From Saccharospirillum alexandrii (lineage in GTDB: Bacteria > Pseudomonadota > Gammaproteobacteria > Pseudomonadales > Natronospirillaceae), in contig NZ_RCIP01000001.1 of assembly GCF_004000275.1 (NCBI RefSeq), positions 1,294,749 through 1,358,748 of the forward strand: a stretch of DNA of 64,000 bases, written 5' to 3'. The first letter of the stretch is position 1. Every line of letters begins with the position of its first letter. The notes under the pieces are model-generated. The model ran no database searches and was not told the origin of the DNA. It saw only the letters and a program-made list of their open reading frames with translations. The translations under genes and the position numbers were made by a program. Of this stretch, positions 7,349 to 16,268 are shown one piece after another.

Positions 7349-7798
7349 ATGAGTGACACTCATGATGCCATCGTATTCATGCGCAACCCCAAAATCAGCA
7401 AAATGGCCAAAATTCAACTGGGCCTCGGAATAGCGCTCGGCTTTCTAACCTTTATTATTCTGGCACTGGGTATACCAGTGGTGCTTCCGCTGGCATCGGC
7501 TTTGCTCATGGTAGTGGTCGGGCTCATTATACTGAGTCGCGAAGATACCCCTGTTTGTACCATCAGGAACAATACGCTGGAATTCAAAAGCCCCGCTCCC
7601 CTGGGAGCGCTGCAACTCATACCTCTTAATACCATTCTTTCGGTCAGTCGCCAGAAACGCCGTTTTGTTGTTGAGTCTTCCTACCAAAGGAAACCCGTTT
7701 ATCTTCCCATTGAAACGTTCAAACCTGGCGATGTGGAACGCTTATGGAAAGTCCTTAGTGAACATACCCAACCGAGCACTGAGGAGCTAGCCGTATGA
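7349..7798 (+). CDS. Two-helix membrane protein of unknown function
   Basis: 149 residues when started at the ATG at 7349, which has AAGGAG 6-7 bases upstream; this is preferred over a longer frame from 7274. Two adjacent hydrophobic helices (about residues 22-44 and 46-66) are followed by a soluble domain of about 80 residues, rich in beta strands, that resembles the PH-like cytoplasmic domains of small bacterial membrane proteins. No enzymatic motif is visible. It overlaps the next gene by 4 bases (ATGA), so the two are translationally coupled and probably work together. Confidence 0.75.
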   Translation: MSDTHDAIVFMRNPKISKMAKIQLGLGIALGFLTFIILALGIPVVLPLASALLMVVVGLIILSREDTPVCTIRNNTLEFKSPAPLGALQLIPLNTILSVSRQKRRFVVESSYQRKPVYLPIETFKPGDVERLWKVLSEHTQPSTEELAV

Positions 7799-8094
7799 AC
7801 CCCGGTATGGGCAAAATTTTCGTTTCAGCCTTCATTACTCTGGCAATATCTGCGCTGACCCTGGGCGATCCGGAGATGCCGATGGCCATTTCTTATGTAT
7901 TAATGGGTTTGGCTTGCATGAATTGGGTAGGCGCATTAATGATGCAGACACCGGTGCACAAGGCTGGAGCGATTATCGTCATCATTTTTTCTATCCCCTT
8001 CGTGCCGATCGGAATTATCGGCATTCTCGGTGCCCGCAACTGGCTGGATTACCAAAAACGTCTGGCATTCGATGCGGCGGTTAACCCGCACTGA
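7795..8094 (+). CDS. Small membrane protein coupled to the preceding gene
   Basis: 99 residues with three hydrophobic segments (about 7-24, 28-48 and 55-78) and a short polar C-terminus. The start codon overlaps the stop of the upstream gene as ATGA. No family recognised. The pair probably forms a two-gene operon encoding a membrane complex of unknown role. Confidence 0.7.
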   Translation: MNPGMGKIFVSAFITLAISALTLGDPEMPMAISYVLMGLACMNWVGALMMQTPVHKAGAIIVIIFSIPFVPIGIIGILGARNWLDYQKRLAFDAAVNPH

Positions 8095-8207
8095 CAGTTT
8101 TTCTGATGCTTTGGGGTATGTTCACCTCGGCAGAATGACCCTCCGCTCATCGAACGCGACCGGAATTCGTGAATAGGCCCTTAGACCTAAGGCAAATTGG
8201 AGTAAAG

Positions 8208-9674
8208 GTGAATAAACACAACTATCTATTTTCAACACTGACCCTGGTTGTTCTACTTCTTGCTGCCTGCGCGAAGGAGCCGCCACCCCATTCCAACCTC
8301 TGGCTGGACGAAGCCGTTCAAGGCTGGCAAAACCCTGATCCGGAAGTGCGGCGTGATACCCGGATGAGAGTGCTTCGTGAAGGCTACTTGCATATAGATG
8401 AAAAAGATATCCAATCGCTGGAGTTTTTTCACCGGCAAGCACAGAGCGATGAGGACGCTGAGCGGGAGACCGCTGCCGCAGTATTGGGGTTAATCAACAG
8501 CGAACAATCGTTGCCAATATTGCGGGCACTATCCAATGACCCGAACGAGTTTGTACGCACCGCAGGGCTTCGCGCGCTGTGGCAGTATGAATTAGCCATA
8601 GTAGAGCAAGACATTATCAACGGGCTTGACGATGAAAGTGACTTCGTTCGCCGTGAAGCGGCCAACCTGCTCAAAGGTCGCAGAGCTCAATACTCGACCG
8701 AGGTGCAGGCAAAATTAGACGCTGTCTTCCATAATCCGCTTAAGAATCTAGTTACCGAGGAACCCACCGTTACGAACCTCCTGGACAATAACAGCGAGGT
8801 GGTTTTGGGTGAAACGGCGTCTTCTCCCTTTGAACAAGCTCTGGTTGATGCACTTGAAAATAGGCCCACGTTGATCGACATTGCTATTGGTAGCTACCAG
8901 CCTGGTTCAATCGAAGCGGCGATCGTTGAGGGCGACTTGGCTTTGCTGCGGGATTATATAGAAGTGCGAAACGTCTCACCGAATCTCAAGGTAGGCCAGC
9001 CTATTATGGATATGCAGCATAGTCTGTTAATGCTGGCGGCATTGACGCCTCACGAGGAAATTGCTGAATACCTTATTGATAAAGGGGCTGATGTTAACCA
9101 CCAATCGGCTGGGGTTACGCCTTTGCTACGCGCGCTCACCGCACAGCAAATGCCGCTTGTTAAAGTGCTGGCTACGCGAGGAGCCGACCTCGATCATGTT
9201 AACGAGCTGGGGCATTCCGCCTTAACAACGGCAATGAGAGAGCCAGAGGGCGAAATCCTTGAGTATCTGTTGCAACAGGGCGCAGCAGTGAACAAACCCC
9301 ACCACTTTTTCTCATCTTCATGGTCGCTGCCGCTGATAAAAGCAGCGGAGCTATATAGCCCTGCCACCGTTGCCTTGTTACTGCGTTATGGAGCCGACGC
9401 GAATGCAATAGACAGCCAGGGAGACGATGCCCTCGTCTATGGTATTAAACGTTTATCACTGTTCAGTAACTGTTGCAGTGATCGCATTAGAAGCATTCAT
9501 GAAGAAGAAATCGCCGTTATCCAAGCTTTAATGGCTGGGGGCGCTACGGTTCAGCAAAAGCATCTCGAACTGCTCGATGAACAATACCGGCCCGCACTGG
9601 AGAATGCAGAGTTGAACTCTTTGTACACTCCTTATTATGAAGAGGTTAGAGGCATTTTAAGTCGTACTCTTTAG
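8208..9674 (+). CDS. Lipoprotein with HEAT and ankyrin repeats
   Basis: 488 residues from the GTG at 8208, which has GGAG 5 bases upstream; a longer frame from 8169 would place non-signal sequence before the signal peptide. The signal ends in LLLAAC, a clear lipobox. Residues about 35-160 form HEAT-like repeats (NDPNEFVRTAGLRALWQYEL is typical). Residues about 240-470 form about five ankyrin repeats, with LLMLAALTPHEEIAEYLIDK and ADVNHQSAGVTPLL recognisable. Both modules are protein-interaction scaffolds, so a role as a periplasmic or outer-membrane binding protein is likely; the partner is unknown. A degenerate copy (F) of the island's palindromic repeat lies 34 bases downstream. Confidence 0.8.
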   Translation: MNKHNYLFSTLTLVVLLLAACAKEPPPHSNLWLDEAVQGWQNPDPEVRRDTRMRVLREGYLHIDEKDIQSLEFFHRQAQSDEDAERETAAAVLGLINSEQSLPILRALSNDPNEFVRTAGLRALWQYELAIVEQDIINGLDDESDFVRREAANLLKGRRAQYSTEVQAKLDAVFHNPLKNLVTEEPTVTNLLDNNSEVVLGETASSPFEQALVDALENRPTLIDIAIGSYQPGSIEAAIVEGDLALLRDYIEVRNVSPNLKVGQPIMDMQHSLLMLAALTPHEEIAEYLIDKGADVNHQSAGVTPLLRALTAQQMPLVKVLATRGADLDHVNELGHSALTTAMREPEGEILEYLLQQGAAVNKPHHFFSSSWSLPLIKAAELYSPATVALLLRYGADANAIDSQGDDALVYGIKRLSLFSNCCSDRIRSIHEEEIAVIQALMAGGATVQQKHLELLDEQYRPALENAELNSLYTPYYEEVRGILSRTL

Positions 9675-9708
9675 TTTGGCTCGGTACTCATGTCGAGTTA
9701 ACTATTGT

Positions 9709-9780
9709 GACAACCATACATAAATACTATAAACTTTGTATCTTTGATAGTATTTATACATCCATATAGAGCTGGGTGTC
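9709..9780 (+). repeat. Modular palindromic repeat, copy F
   Basis: A degenerate left arm GACAACCA leads to a perfect 10-bp stem, TAAATACTAT (9721-9730) with ATAGTATTTA (9747-9756). The right arm, TATAGAGCTGGGTGTC, matches the right arm of copy D. It lies directly after the HEAT/ankyrin gene. Confidence 0.6.
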
Positions 9781-10163
9781 TTGTTTGGCTGATGCTTCGG
9801 CCCCTCACAAGGCTATGGTTCTTCTGGACATGCCCATTAAGCAGTAATATGCCTGTATGGATGCCCTCTTCAGCGCTCAGCTATTGAAGACCTCTGGTGA
9901 GTGCCCGGCGAAGCGGCCGGGAACTGGCGAAACAGGGCGGCCTGCTGTGGCACCCTCCATCACTCCATAGGTTACTATTAATAACCTATTAGCTTAGAAA
10001 GTATCAGGCTAACCTAGGGTGTTATCCATTGCGTAGGGGTACCGCCACAATTACCATTTCGGCTGACAAAGTCGGTTGATCACGGAACGGCTCTGTTGAC
10101 ACTTGCCAGCAGGCTCATTGCCTATCTGCACCTACAACGCTGAACATTTATCGAGCTCCCCCC
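9781..10163. other. Intergenic region with hairpins
   Basis: No gene. An 8-bp stem, ATAGGTTA with TAACCTAT, lies at 9967-9989, and a CCCGGC/GCCGGG hairpin lies near 9908-9925. TTGACA at 10096-10101 with TGCCTA 17 bases on could be a weak promoter for the next gene. Confidence 0.35.
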
Positions 10164-10469
10164 ATGGAATTAATGACGTTAATCGGCCTGGCTGCCGCGT
10201 GCCTCACGACGGCTGCTTTCGTACCTCAAGTGGTACAAATCCTGAAAACCAAGAATGTTGAAGGCATATCACTGGGCATGTACGCCATTTTCACCCTGGG
10301 CGTTGCACTTTGGCTGATCTATGCAATCATCATTGGTGACTTGCCAATGCTGCTGGCAAACCTGGTTACGCTGATTCTTTCTGGTGGTGTCTTAACACTG
10401 ACAGTAAGAACCCGGATACGCACTGGCCGCACAAAGAGCCTTAATAATGGCCTGGCTATGCCTCGATAA
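10164..10469 (+). CDS. SemiSWEET-type sugar transporter (PQ-loop protein)
   Basis: 101 residues forming a single three-helix bundle (helices at about 5-24, 37-58 and 61-82). The proline-glutamine motif is at residues 21-22 in AAFVPQVVQILKTKNVEGIS, followed by the KTKNVEGISL loop that is typical of bacterial SemiSWEETs. These act as homodimers and let sugars cross the inner membrane by facilitated diffusion. The C-terminal tail is longer than usual, basic and polar. The gene stands alone, so the substrate cannot be inferred from neighbours. Confidence 0.85.
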   Translation: MELMTLIGLAAACLTTAAFVPQVVQILKTKNVEGISLGMYAIFTLGVALWLIYAIIIGDLPMLLANLVTLILSGGVLTLTVRTRIRTGRTKSLNNGLAMPR

Positions 10470-10842
10470 CGCTCGATACCGTGCCACTCGGCTGTGGCCG
10501 GTCTGATGGCCGTCTGCGCCACTCGCACGGCCTTCCATGGTTTCTTCACGCGGGTGCAACAGAAGGTCTTCCGGCAAGCTCACTGAGACCATCACAAAAC
10601 CTGAGTTCAGTGAAGAAAATCAGACTCTCGTGTCCTGCCCCTAATGTTTAATCCAACTGTTTCCTGGTAATGTCCGGCGTTGTTAAATCAGTCTTTCAAA
10701 TCGGAGAGCGGAGACAAACTACAGCGGTGCCTGGTACCAGTTGAATGCGGGCGCTGCTCATTGTAATCCAATCGCCGGTAACTGCAGTTTGCTCCGGACA
10801 CCTACCGCAGCATTGTCACTGGCAGCCAAAAAGGAATAAACC
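10470..10842. other. Intergenic stretch with a repeat fragment
   Basis: No credible gene. CTCCGGACACCTACCGCAG at 10792-10810 matches the end of repeat copy C at 3943-3961 with two changes, the rightmost trace of the island's repeat family. Confidence 0.45.
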
Positions 10843-11280
10843 ATGGCTAAACTGATCACCAAATGGACCATACTTGTCTGCCTGAATGCCGTAATTAGCT
10901 TCACCTTCGCACTGTCGGAATCGAGAACGCCATCTGAAATTACCGCTATGGTTGCCGGAGTGGTCACTTTCATCGGTTTCTATGTAGCTTTGGAGCGCTG
11001 GGCCCTTCAAAAAGGCTGGAACGCCTTTGTGCTCCGGTTAAGCATTGCCACGGTGGTAAAAGCCTGCACCCAGTTCGCCCCTGTGTTGGAGATATGGGCG
11101 GGAATAGGTGCCATGATCGTCGTTGGTGCCGTTTTTCCGGAAAAGGGTTTCTTTCAAGCGTACTTTGCAACTCTTGTGGATGGCTTTTTGTTGTCTTTGG
11201 CCGTGGGCGTATTGGTTGGGCTTATGTTCCTTGTAGAACGGCTATACCGTGCATACAAGGCTAACAACAAGGCAGCTTAA
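10843..11280 (+). CDS. Four-helix membrane protein of unknown function
   Basis: 145 residues with a good ribosome-binding site (AAAGGA) 7 bases before the ATG. Hydrophobic helices lie at about residues 8-24, 33-50, 85-103 and 112-133. A conserved-looking amphipathic stretch (ALERWALQKGWNAFVLRLSI) separates helices two and three. No family recognised and no motif for transport or catalysis. The gene is solitary and converges on the AraC-type regulator downstream. Confidence 0.7.
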   Translation: MAKLITKWTILVCLNAVISFTFALSESRTPSEITAMVAGVVTFIGFYVALERWALQKGWNAFVLRLSIATVVKACTQFAPVLEIWAGIGAMIVVGAVFPEKGFFQAYFATLVDGFLLSLAVGVLVGLMFLVERLYRAYKANNKAA

Positions 11281-11433
11281 CTCTGTAATCGGTAGTCAGC
11301 CACTCCGCCGAAAGGTGGCGCTAAGGCTCTTCGGCCATCCATTGTGATGGCTTCAATATACATCTGTCGAGAAATGTACCTTAGGCCCTATCAAACCCAT
11401 AAAACTAGCTGCTAGAACATCAGCTCTGAATCT

Positions 11434-12429
11434 TCAATAGCTGCTACCGATCATCACACCCGTACCAGAGGCTTCTACCCTCGCCTCTTTCCTCACACTC
11501 CCCGGCGCCACACCAAACACGCGCTTAAACGCCCGACTGAACGCGGCCTCACTCTGGTACCCAAGGTTTTCTGCGATCGCAATCATCGAATCGGCACTGT
11601 TTTTCAGTTGCAACCGGGCCATCTGCATTCGCCAGCGTGTGAGGTACCGCATGGCCGGTTCGCCCATCAGGTCGGTAAAGCGAGCGCTGTAGCCGGAGCG
11701 CGACATGCTGGCCACATCGGCCAGGCGCTCAATGGTCCAGTCGGTTTCCGGGTTGCGGTGCATGGCCGCCAGGGTGCGGCCAATTTGCGGGTCGCGCAGT
11801 GCAGCCAACCAGCCGATGTGGGCTTGGGTGCCTTTTTCCAGCCAGGTACGGATGGATTGAATGATCAGAATATCGGCCAGGTGAGACATCACGGTCTCGC
11901 CGCCCGGGCTGAGTTTTTGCGCTTCGTGCGCCATGTAGCGCAGCGTGCTTTGCAGCCAACTGCCCTCGGCCTCTTCCCAGGAATTCACCACCATCACCGC
12001 TGGTAAATGCCGGATCAGTTGCTGGCCTGCCACATGGTCGAAACGGGCCACGCAGCAGGTGGCACGGCAGACGTCTCCGCTTCCGCCGAATGACATGAGG
12101 TCGTATCGGTCACTGATGTGGTGCACGGGTATGTCAAACAGTGGCGTGCTGGGTTGCTCCGGTGAACTGGCGATCACGTGGCCTTTGCCATGCGGCAGCA
12201 TCACCAGGCTGCCCTGCTGCACGTGAATGGGGGCCTCGCCCTCTACCATCAGCCAGCAATGTCCGGCGGTGATGATGTGCATCATCAGGCAATCGTCGAA
12301 TGGCGGCATGTCAACGCCCCATGGAGAGCGCAGTTCGGACTGGCAATAAAAAGTGCCGCTGAGCTTTAGCAGGTGCAATGCCTCGCCCAGGTAGTCGGAG
12401 TGCTCGGGAACGCTTCGTTGCTCTGTCAC
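11434..12429 (-). CDS. AraC-family regulator with cupin N-terminus
   Basis: 331 residues. The N-terminal half (about 15-190) is the cupin domain common in this AraC subgroup (PF12852 type, LMVEGEAPIHVQQGSLVMLP). The C-terminal AraC helix-turn-helix pair spans about 225-315, with GYSARFTDLMGEPAMRYLTR and an ENLGYQSEAAFSRAFKRVFG second helix-turn-helix. It is transcribed divergently from an NmrA-type reductase, with a 206-base shared promoter region, so it most likely controls that gene and the following DUF4345 gene. Regulators of this type often respond to small electrophilic or aromatic compounds, but the inducer cannot be read from the sequence. Confidence 0.9.
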   Translation of the reverse strand: MTEQRSVPEHSDYLGEALHLLKLSGTFYCQSELRSPWGVDMPPFDDCLMMHIITAGHCWLMVEGEAPIHVQQGSLVMLPHGKGHVIASSPEQPSTPLFDIPVHHISDRYDLMSFGGSGDVCRATCCVARFDHVAGQQLIRHLPAVMVVNSWEEAEGSWLQSTLRYMAHEAQKLSPGGETVMSHLADILIIQSIRTWLEKGTQAHIGWLAALRDPQIGRTLAAMHRNPETDWTIERLADVASMSRSGYSARFTDLMGEPAMRYLTRWRMQMARLQLKNSADSMIAIAENLGYQSEAAFSRAFKRVFGVAPGSVRKEARVEASGTGVMIGSSY

Positions 12430-12635
12430 GGTTAACCTGCCTGCTCAACACGGGAATGGCCAGCCTGTTTGGATGGCTGATTTTGAAAATATACTCAGAT
12501 TTGATCAGTAATCCAATGTTTTAGACGAATAGTCAATTATGTTAGCGTTTTGATTATGGTTCGTCTATCTGCCCTCCCTCAGAATGGCCCTCAGTTTCAA
12601 GCACTCTGATCCATCCACAACTGAGGAAATACCCC

Positions 12636-13466
12636 ATGACGACACAAACACCCATTCTTATCATTGGAAAAAACGGTAAAACCGGCGCCCGCGTCGATGC
12701 GTTACTGCGCCAGAACGGCCTCGCTACCCGGCCGGTATCGCGCTCTACCGAACCGGCGTTTGACTGGAATCGCCCAGAGACCTGGTCTGCCGCATTGCAG
12801 AGCGTGAAGCAGGCGTACGTAACCTTCCAGCCTGACCTGGCCATACCCTCGGCAGAGCCGACGCTGCGCGCCTTTATTGAGGCGGCGCGGGAGCACGGCG
12901 TTGAGCATCTGGTGTTGCTGTCCGGCCGGGGTGAAAACGGTGCCATTCGCGCAGAAAACGCGCTGATCGACAGTGGTTTGCGCTGGAACGTGGTGCGCGC
13001 CTCCTGGTTTTTTCAGAACTTCAGCGAGAGCTTCCTTACCGGGTCGGTCATTGAAGGCGAGGTATCTCTGCCCGTCGATGATGTGAAAGAGCCCTTTGTC
13101 GACTGTGATGACATTGCCGAGGTCGTGGTCGCCGCGCTAACCCGGCCGGAACTGGCCAATCGGTTGTTTGAAGTCACCGGGACGGAGCTGATGACCTTTG
13201 CCGACTGCGTGGCCCAAATAGCCGAAGTCACGGGTCGTTCCATTATTTACAACCCGGTACCGCTGGAACCTTATTTGGCCTACCTGAGCGAACTGGGCAT
13301 GAGTGAAGACGAACTCTGGCTGATGCGGGAGCTGTTCACCCAGGTATTGGATGGCCGAAACAGCTACCCGACGCACGGCATCGAAGAGGCGCTGGGTCGG
13401 CTACCCCGGCGGTTCGCGGACTATGTAATCGCCACGCATGAAAGCGGTGTCTGGAACAACGCTTAG
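12636..13466 (+). CDS. NmrA-like NAD(P)-binding oxidoreductase
   Basis: 276 residues of an atypical short-chain dehydrogenase. The dinucleotide-binding start is ILIIGKNGKTGARVDALLRQ, a GxxGxxG variant. The rest follows the NmrA/ergot-alkaloid-biosynthesis-like pattern (HLVLLSGRGENG, then WNVVRASWFFQNF). Members of this family use or sense NAD(P)H and often act on quinones or other electrophiles. A GAGGA element precedes the ATG by 9 bases. The gene is divergent from the AraC regulator and followed 11 bases later by a DUF4345 membrane protein, forming a small regulated operon. Confidence 0.85.
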   Translation: MTTQTPILIIGKNGKTGARVDALLRQNGLATRPVSRSTEPAFDWNRPETWSAALQSVKQAYVTFQPDLAIPSAEPTLRAFIEAAREHGVEHLVLLSGRGENGAIRAENALIDSGLRWNVVRASWFFQNFSESFLTGSVIEGEVSLPVDDVKEPFVDCDDIAEVVVAALTRPELANRLFEVTGTELMTFADCVAQIAEVTGRSIIYNPVPLEPYLAYLSELGMSEDELWLMRELFTQVLDGRNSYPTHGIEEALGRLPRRFADYVIATHESGVWNNA

Positions 13467-13477
13467 GGAGCGGTGAC

Positions 13478-13891
13478 ATGAAAAACGTACGGCTGGTTCA
13501 GTTAACGCTCATGACTGCGGGTGCGCTCACGGGGCTTATCGGACTGGGTATTCTGCTAATGCCCGATGCGTTTTACGCGTCTTACGGGGTTACCGTGCCC
13601 GAGTCCGCGAGCCTGCGCAGTGAACTCAAAACCCTAGGCGCCTTACTCATGCTGGCAAGCTGCCTAATGCTGGCCGGAGTTATTAAACCGTCACTGCAAG
13701 GCACGGCATTGATCGTCGCCATCGGGACCTACCTGGCTCTTGTCGCTGGCCGACTGCTGGGGCTGATGGTCGATGGCCTGCCATCAACGGGCATTCTCAC
13801 CGCCTGGGCGGTAGAGGCCGCACTGTTGGTGTTGGTCGTCATAGCAGGGGTTATCGCCAAGGCTCAAAAAACCACTTTGCCACTGCGCTAG
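13478..13891 (+). CDS. DUF4345-type membrane protein
   Basis: 137 residues with four membrane helices (about 9-28, 47-66, 74-94 and 108-128). The pattern 'LMPDAFYASYGV' after the first helix and 'RSELKTLGALLM' at the second is that of the DUF4345 family, whose role is unknown. The ribosome-binding site GGGAG is 6 bases upstream and the gap to the reductase gene is only 11 bases, so the two are co-transcribed. Proteins of this family often accompany stress-response oxidoreductases. Confidence 0.8.
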   Translation: MKNVRLVQLTLMTAGALTGLIGLGILLMPDAFYASYGVTVPESASLRSELKTLGALLMLASCLMLAGVIKPSLQGTALIVAIGTYLALVAGRLLGLMVDGLPSTGILTAWAVEAALLVLVVIAGVIAKAQKTTLPLR

Positions 13892-13896
13892 TCATG

Positions 13897-13928
13897 CCCC
13901 CGGCGTATCAATCGCGATAAGCCGGGGG
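13897..13928 (+). terminator. Stem-loop after the DUF4345 gene
   Basis: CCCCCGGC and GCCGGGGG form an 8-bp GC-rich stem around a 16-base loop. No T tract follows, so termination by this stem alone is uncertain. Confidence 0.45.
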
Positions 13929-14018
13929 GAGTTGTCGTCTGGTTGGTGCGGTTTACTCGTAAGGTAACCACAGGCGCTGTTGAATCAGCTCCATTACTGG
14001 CTACCGAGGGCCCACATC

Positions 14019-14492
14019 ATGACCGACTTGCTCCGCGAAAACGTTCAGTCCTACCCACGCCCACCGGCTCTGGAGCCGGTGCCACAGCGCATCCGAATCA
14101 TGCTTGGCGGCCTGTTGATCGCCGAGTCAACCCGCGCCTTTCGGGTGTTGGAAACCCATCATGCGCCCACGTATTACTTGCCGCCAGACGATGTCAGCGC
14201 TGAACTTCAGCCCGCAGCAGGCACCAGCTTTTGCGAGTGGAAAGGCAATGCTCGCTACTTTGATGTTATCGTTGGGGGAACCACCGCCAAGCGTGCGGCC
14301 TGGGCCTATGACAACCCGACCGAACGTTTTGCACCTCTGGCAAGTTACCTCGCCTTCTACGCCGGGCTGATCGACGAAGCCTGGGTCGGCGACATGAAAG
14401 TCATCCCTCAGCCGGGCGACTTCTATGGCGGTTGGGTTACTCCAAATCTGGAGGGGCAGATCAAAGGTGCCCCGGGAACGAGACACTGGTAG
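14019..14492 (+). CDS. DUF427 family protein
   Basis: 157 residues from the ATG at 14019 (a longer frame from 13980 has no ribosome-binding site). It belongs to the DUF427 family (PF04248): one beta-tent domain with the conserved segments RVLETHHAPTYYLPPDDV, FCEWKGNARYFDV and the final GFYGGWVTP-like stretch. The fold is small and cytoplasmic and no reaction is established. It is 8 bases upstream of an iron-dependent alcohol dehydrogenase, with which it is probably co-transcribed. Confidence 0.85.
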   Translation: MTDLLRENVQSYPRPPALEPVPQRIRIMLGGLLIAESTRAFRVLETHHAPTYYLPPDDVSAELQPAAGTSFCEWKGNARYFDVIVGGTTAKRAAWAYDNPTERFAPLASYLAFYAGLIDEAWVGDMKVIPQPGDFYGGWVTPNLEGQIKGAPGTRHW

Positions 14493-14500
14493 GAGCCTGG

Positions 14501-15643
14501 ATGACAAACAACTTTACCCTTCTCACCCCACAGGAGATCGTGTTCGGCCGGGGGCAGGTTATTCAGCTTAACGAACGCGCCAAACAACTGGGCACTCGTG
14601 CCCTTATTGTGCATGGCCGCAGCCCGGGCCGGCTTGAGCAAGTCTTCGCATCACTGACCGATCTTGAGATCGTGCAAACGCTCTCCATCGGGAAGGAGCC
14701 GGATTTAGAGACACTGATCAACGCGATCGCCGAAGGCAAATCACTTGGCGTTGAATTGGTGCTTGGGATTGGCGGTGGCTCGGTAATGGATTCAGCCAAA
14801 GTTTTGGCAGCTATGCTGCCAAGCACGACCGAGCTGCTGAGCCACCTGGAGGTGGTCGGGCAAGGGCTACCACTGTCGGCACGGCGGTTACCGCTGATTC
14901 TGGTACCCACCACCTCAGGTACGGGGGCCGAAGTCACGCGCAATGCGGTGATCGATGTGCCCGACGCGCACCGAAAAGTCAGCCTGCGAGATGCGCAACT
15001 GCTGCCCGACCTGGCATTGATCGACCCGGCCCTCACCGACCACTGCCCTCGCCTCGTGACCCTGCATTCAGGTCTGGATGCCATTACCCAGGTCATCGAG
15101 CCCTATGTGTCATCGCGCGCCACCGTATTCACCGATCTGCTCTGTGTGGAGGCCATTCCCAAAGGTCTGCGAGCGCTCCGGCAACTGATGACGGCCGAAT
15201 CTGAACAGGCGCGTGATGACCTGGCCCAGGTGAGCCTCTTTGGCGGGCTGGCATTGGCCAACTCCGGGCTAGGCGTAGTTCACGGTATTGCCGGCCCACT
15301 GGGTGGGCTGTGCGGCGCCCCTCACGGTGCTATATGCGGTGCGTTGTTACCGGCGGGCATTGCCGCTAACCGGGCCCATGTTGAGGCCCCCGAGATACGA
15401 GCCCGGCTTGACCGCGTAATCGGCTGGATAGCCGAGGTGTTCGACACCGCTAACGACCAGGCGTTACCGGTATTTCAACAATGGATTGCAGACAGCGGGT
15501 TACCCGGTTTGTCGGCCCTGGGTGTAACGGAGGAACACATCGCATCAACGGCCCGCACCGCGGCCAGTTCATCGTCGATGAAGGCTAACCCGGTGGTTTT
15601 GCCAACAGAGGTAATAGACGCCATCATGCGCGAGTCATTATAA
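14501..15643 (+). CDS. Iron-containing alcohol dehydrogenase family protein
   Basis: 380 residues from the ATG at 14501, which has AGGAG directly upstream. The NAD(P)-binding segment IGGGSVMDSAKVLA (about 90-103) and the PTTSGTGAEVTRNAVI segment (about 138-153) are classic for group III alcohol dehydrogenases. GLDAITQVIEPYVS carries the first metal-binding Asp and His residues are present in VVHGIAGPLGGLCGAPHGA. It should oxidise alcohols or reduce aldehydes with a divalent metal, or act on maleylacetate-like substrates; the substrate is not evident. It follows the DUF427 gene closely. Confidence 0.9.
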   Translation: MTNNFTLLTPQEIVFGRGQVIQLNERAKQLGTRALIVHGRSPGRLEQVFASLTDLEIVQTLSIGKEPDLETLINAIAEGKSLGVELVLGIGGGSVMDSAKVLAAMLPSTTELLSHLEVVGQGLPLSARRLPLILVPTTSGTGAEVTRNAVIDVPDAHRKVSLRDAQLLPDLALIDPALTDHCPRLVTLHSGLDAITQVIEPYVSSRATVFTDLLCVEAIPKGLRALRQLMTAESEQARDDLAQVSLFGGLALANSGLGVVHGIAGPLGGLCGAPHGAICGALLPAGIAANRAHVEAPEIRARLDRVIGWIAEVFDTANDQALPVFQQWIADSGLPGLSALGVTEEHIASTARTAASSSSMKANPVVLPTEVIDAIMRESL

Positions 15644-15669
15644 GGGTTTGAATACCACTGGGGGTTTTC

Positions 15670-16128
15670 ATGGAGTTGCGAGAAATTGACCGAACATCTA
15701 GGAGCGACATCAGCCTGCTGTCAACGCTCTTTAAGGAATACGCGGCTGAAGTGAAGCCCGACATGAGCCCCACCGTTGCCGAGGAACTCGCAACCATCCC
15801 CTGTTTCAGAGGGTTCATGGCGTTCGACGACGGCAAACCGATCGCCTTTTGTGTGTGCTATGAAACCTACTCAACCTACCGATCGAAGTACGTCTGGAAC
15901 CTGCATGACGTGATGGTTTCGCGCTCGGCACGGGGCCTGGGCGCAGGCCGGGCATTGCTGGAGTGGGTGCTGGCAGAAGCCAAAACGGCCAATGTCGCCA
16001 AAGTGACGTTGGAGGTTGAAGACGACAACGCCGTTGCCAAATCGCTGTACGCCTCCCTTGGCTTTCAGGACTTTACCGTCACAGCGCCGAAAGAGCATCA
16101 CTGGCATTTATATACACAAGACTTGTAA
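15670..16128 (+). CDS. GNAT N-acetyltransferase
   Basis: 152 residues with the acetyl-CoA-binding motif ARGLGAGRALLEWVLAEA (about 89-106), a variant of R-x-x-G-x-G/A, preceded by the WNLHDVMVS beta strand. The C-terminus NAVAKSLYASLGFQDFTVT is also typical of the fold. The acceptor is unknown. It lies 26 bases after the alcohol dehydrogenase and may be the last gene of that operon. Confidence 0.85.
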   Translation: MELREIDRTSRSDISLLSTLFKEYAAEVKPDMSPTVAEELATIPCFRGFMAFDDGKPIAFCVCYETYSTYRSKYVWNLHDVMVSRSARGLGAGRALLEWVLAEAKTANVAKVTLEVEDDNAVAKSLYASLGFQDFTVTAPKEHHWHLYTQDL

Positions 16129-16268
16129 GCACCGAACTACCGGCGCTATCCGGCTGAGCGTCTGTTGCGGGGAGTCGCCTGTAATTCTGTAATCCAGCTG
16201 GCTATGGTAGGGTCATAACGTTAAACGCTTTCTGTTAACGCTGTTAAATGGCAACTGAGGAGAAACGC

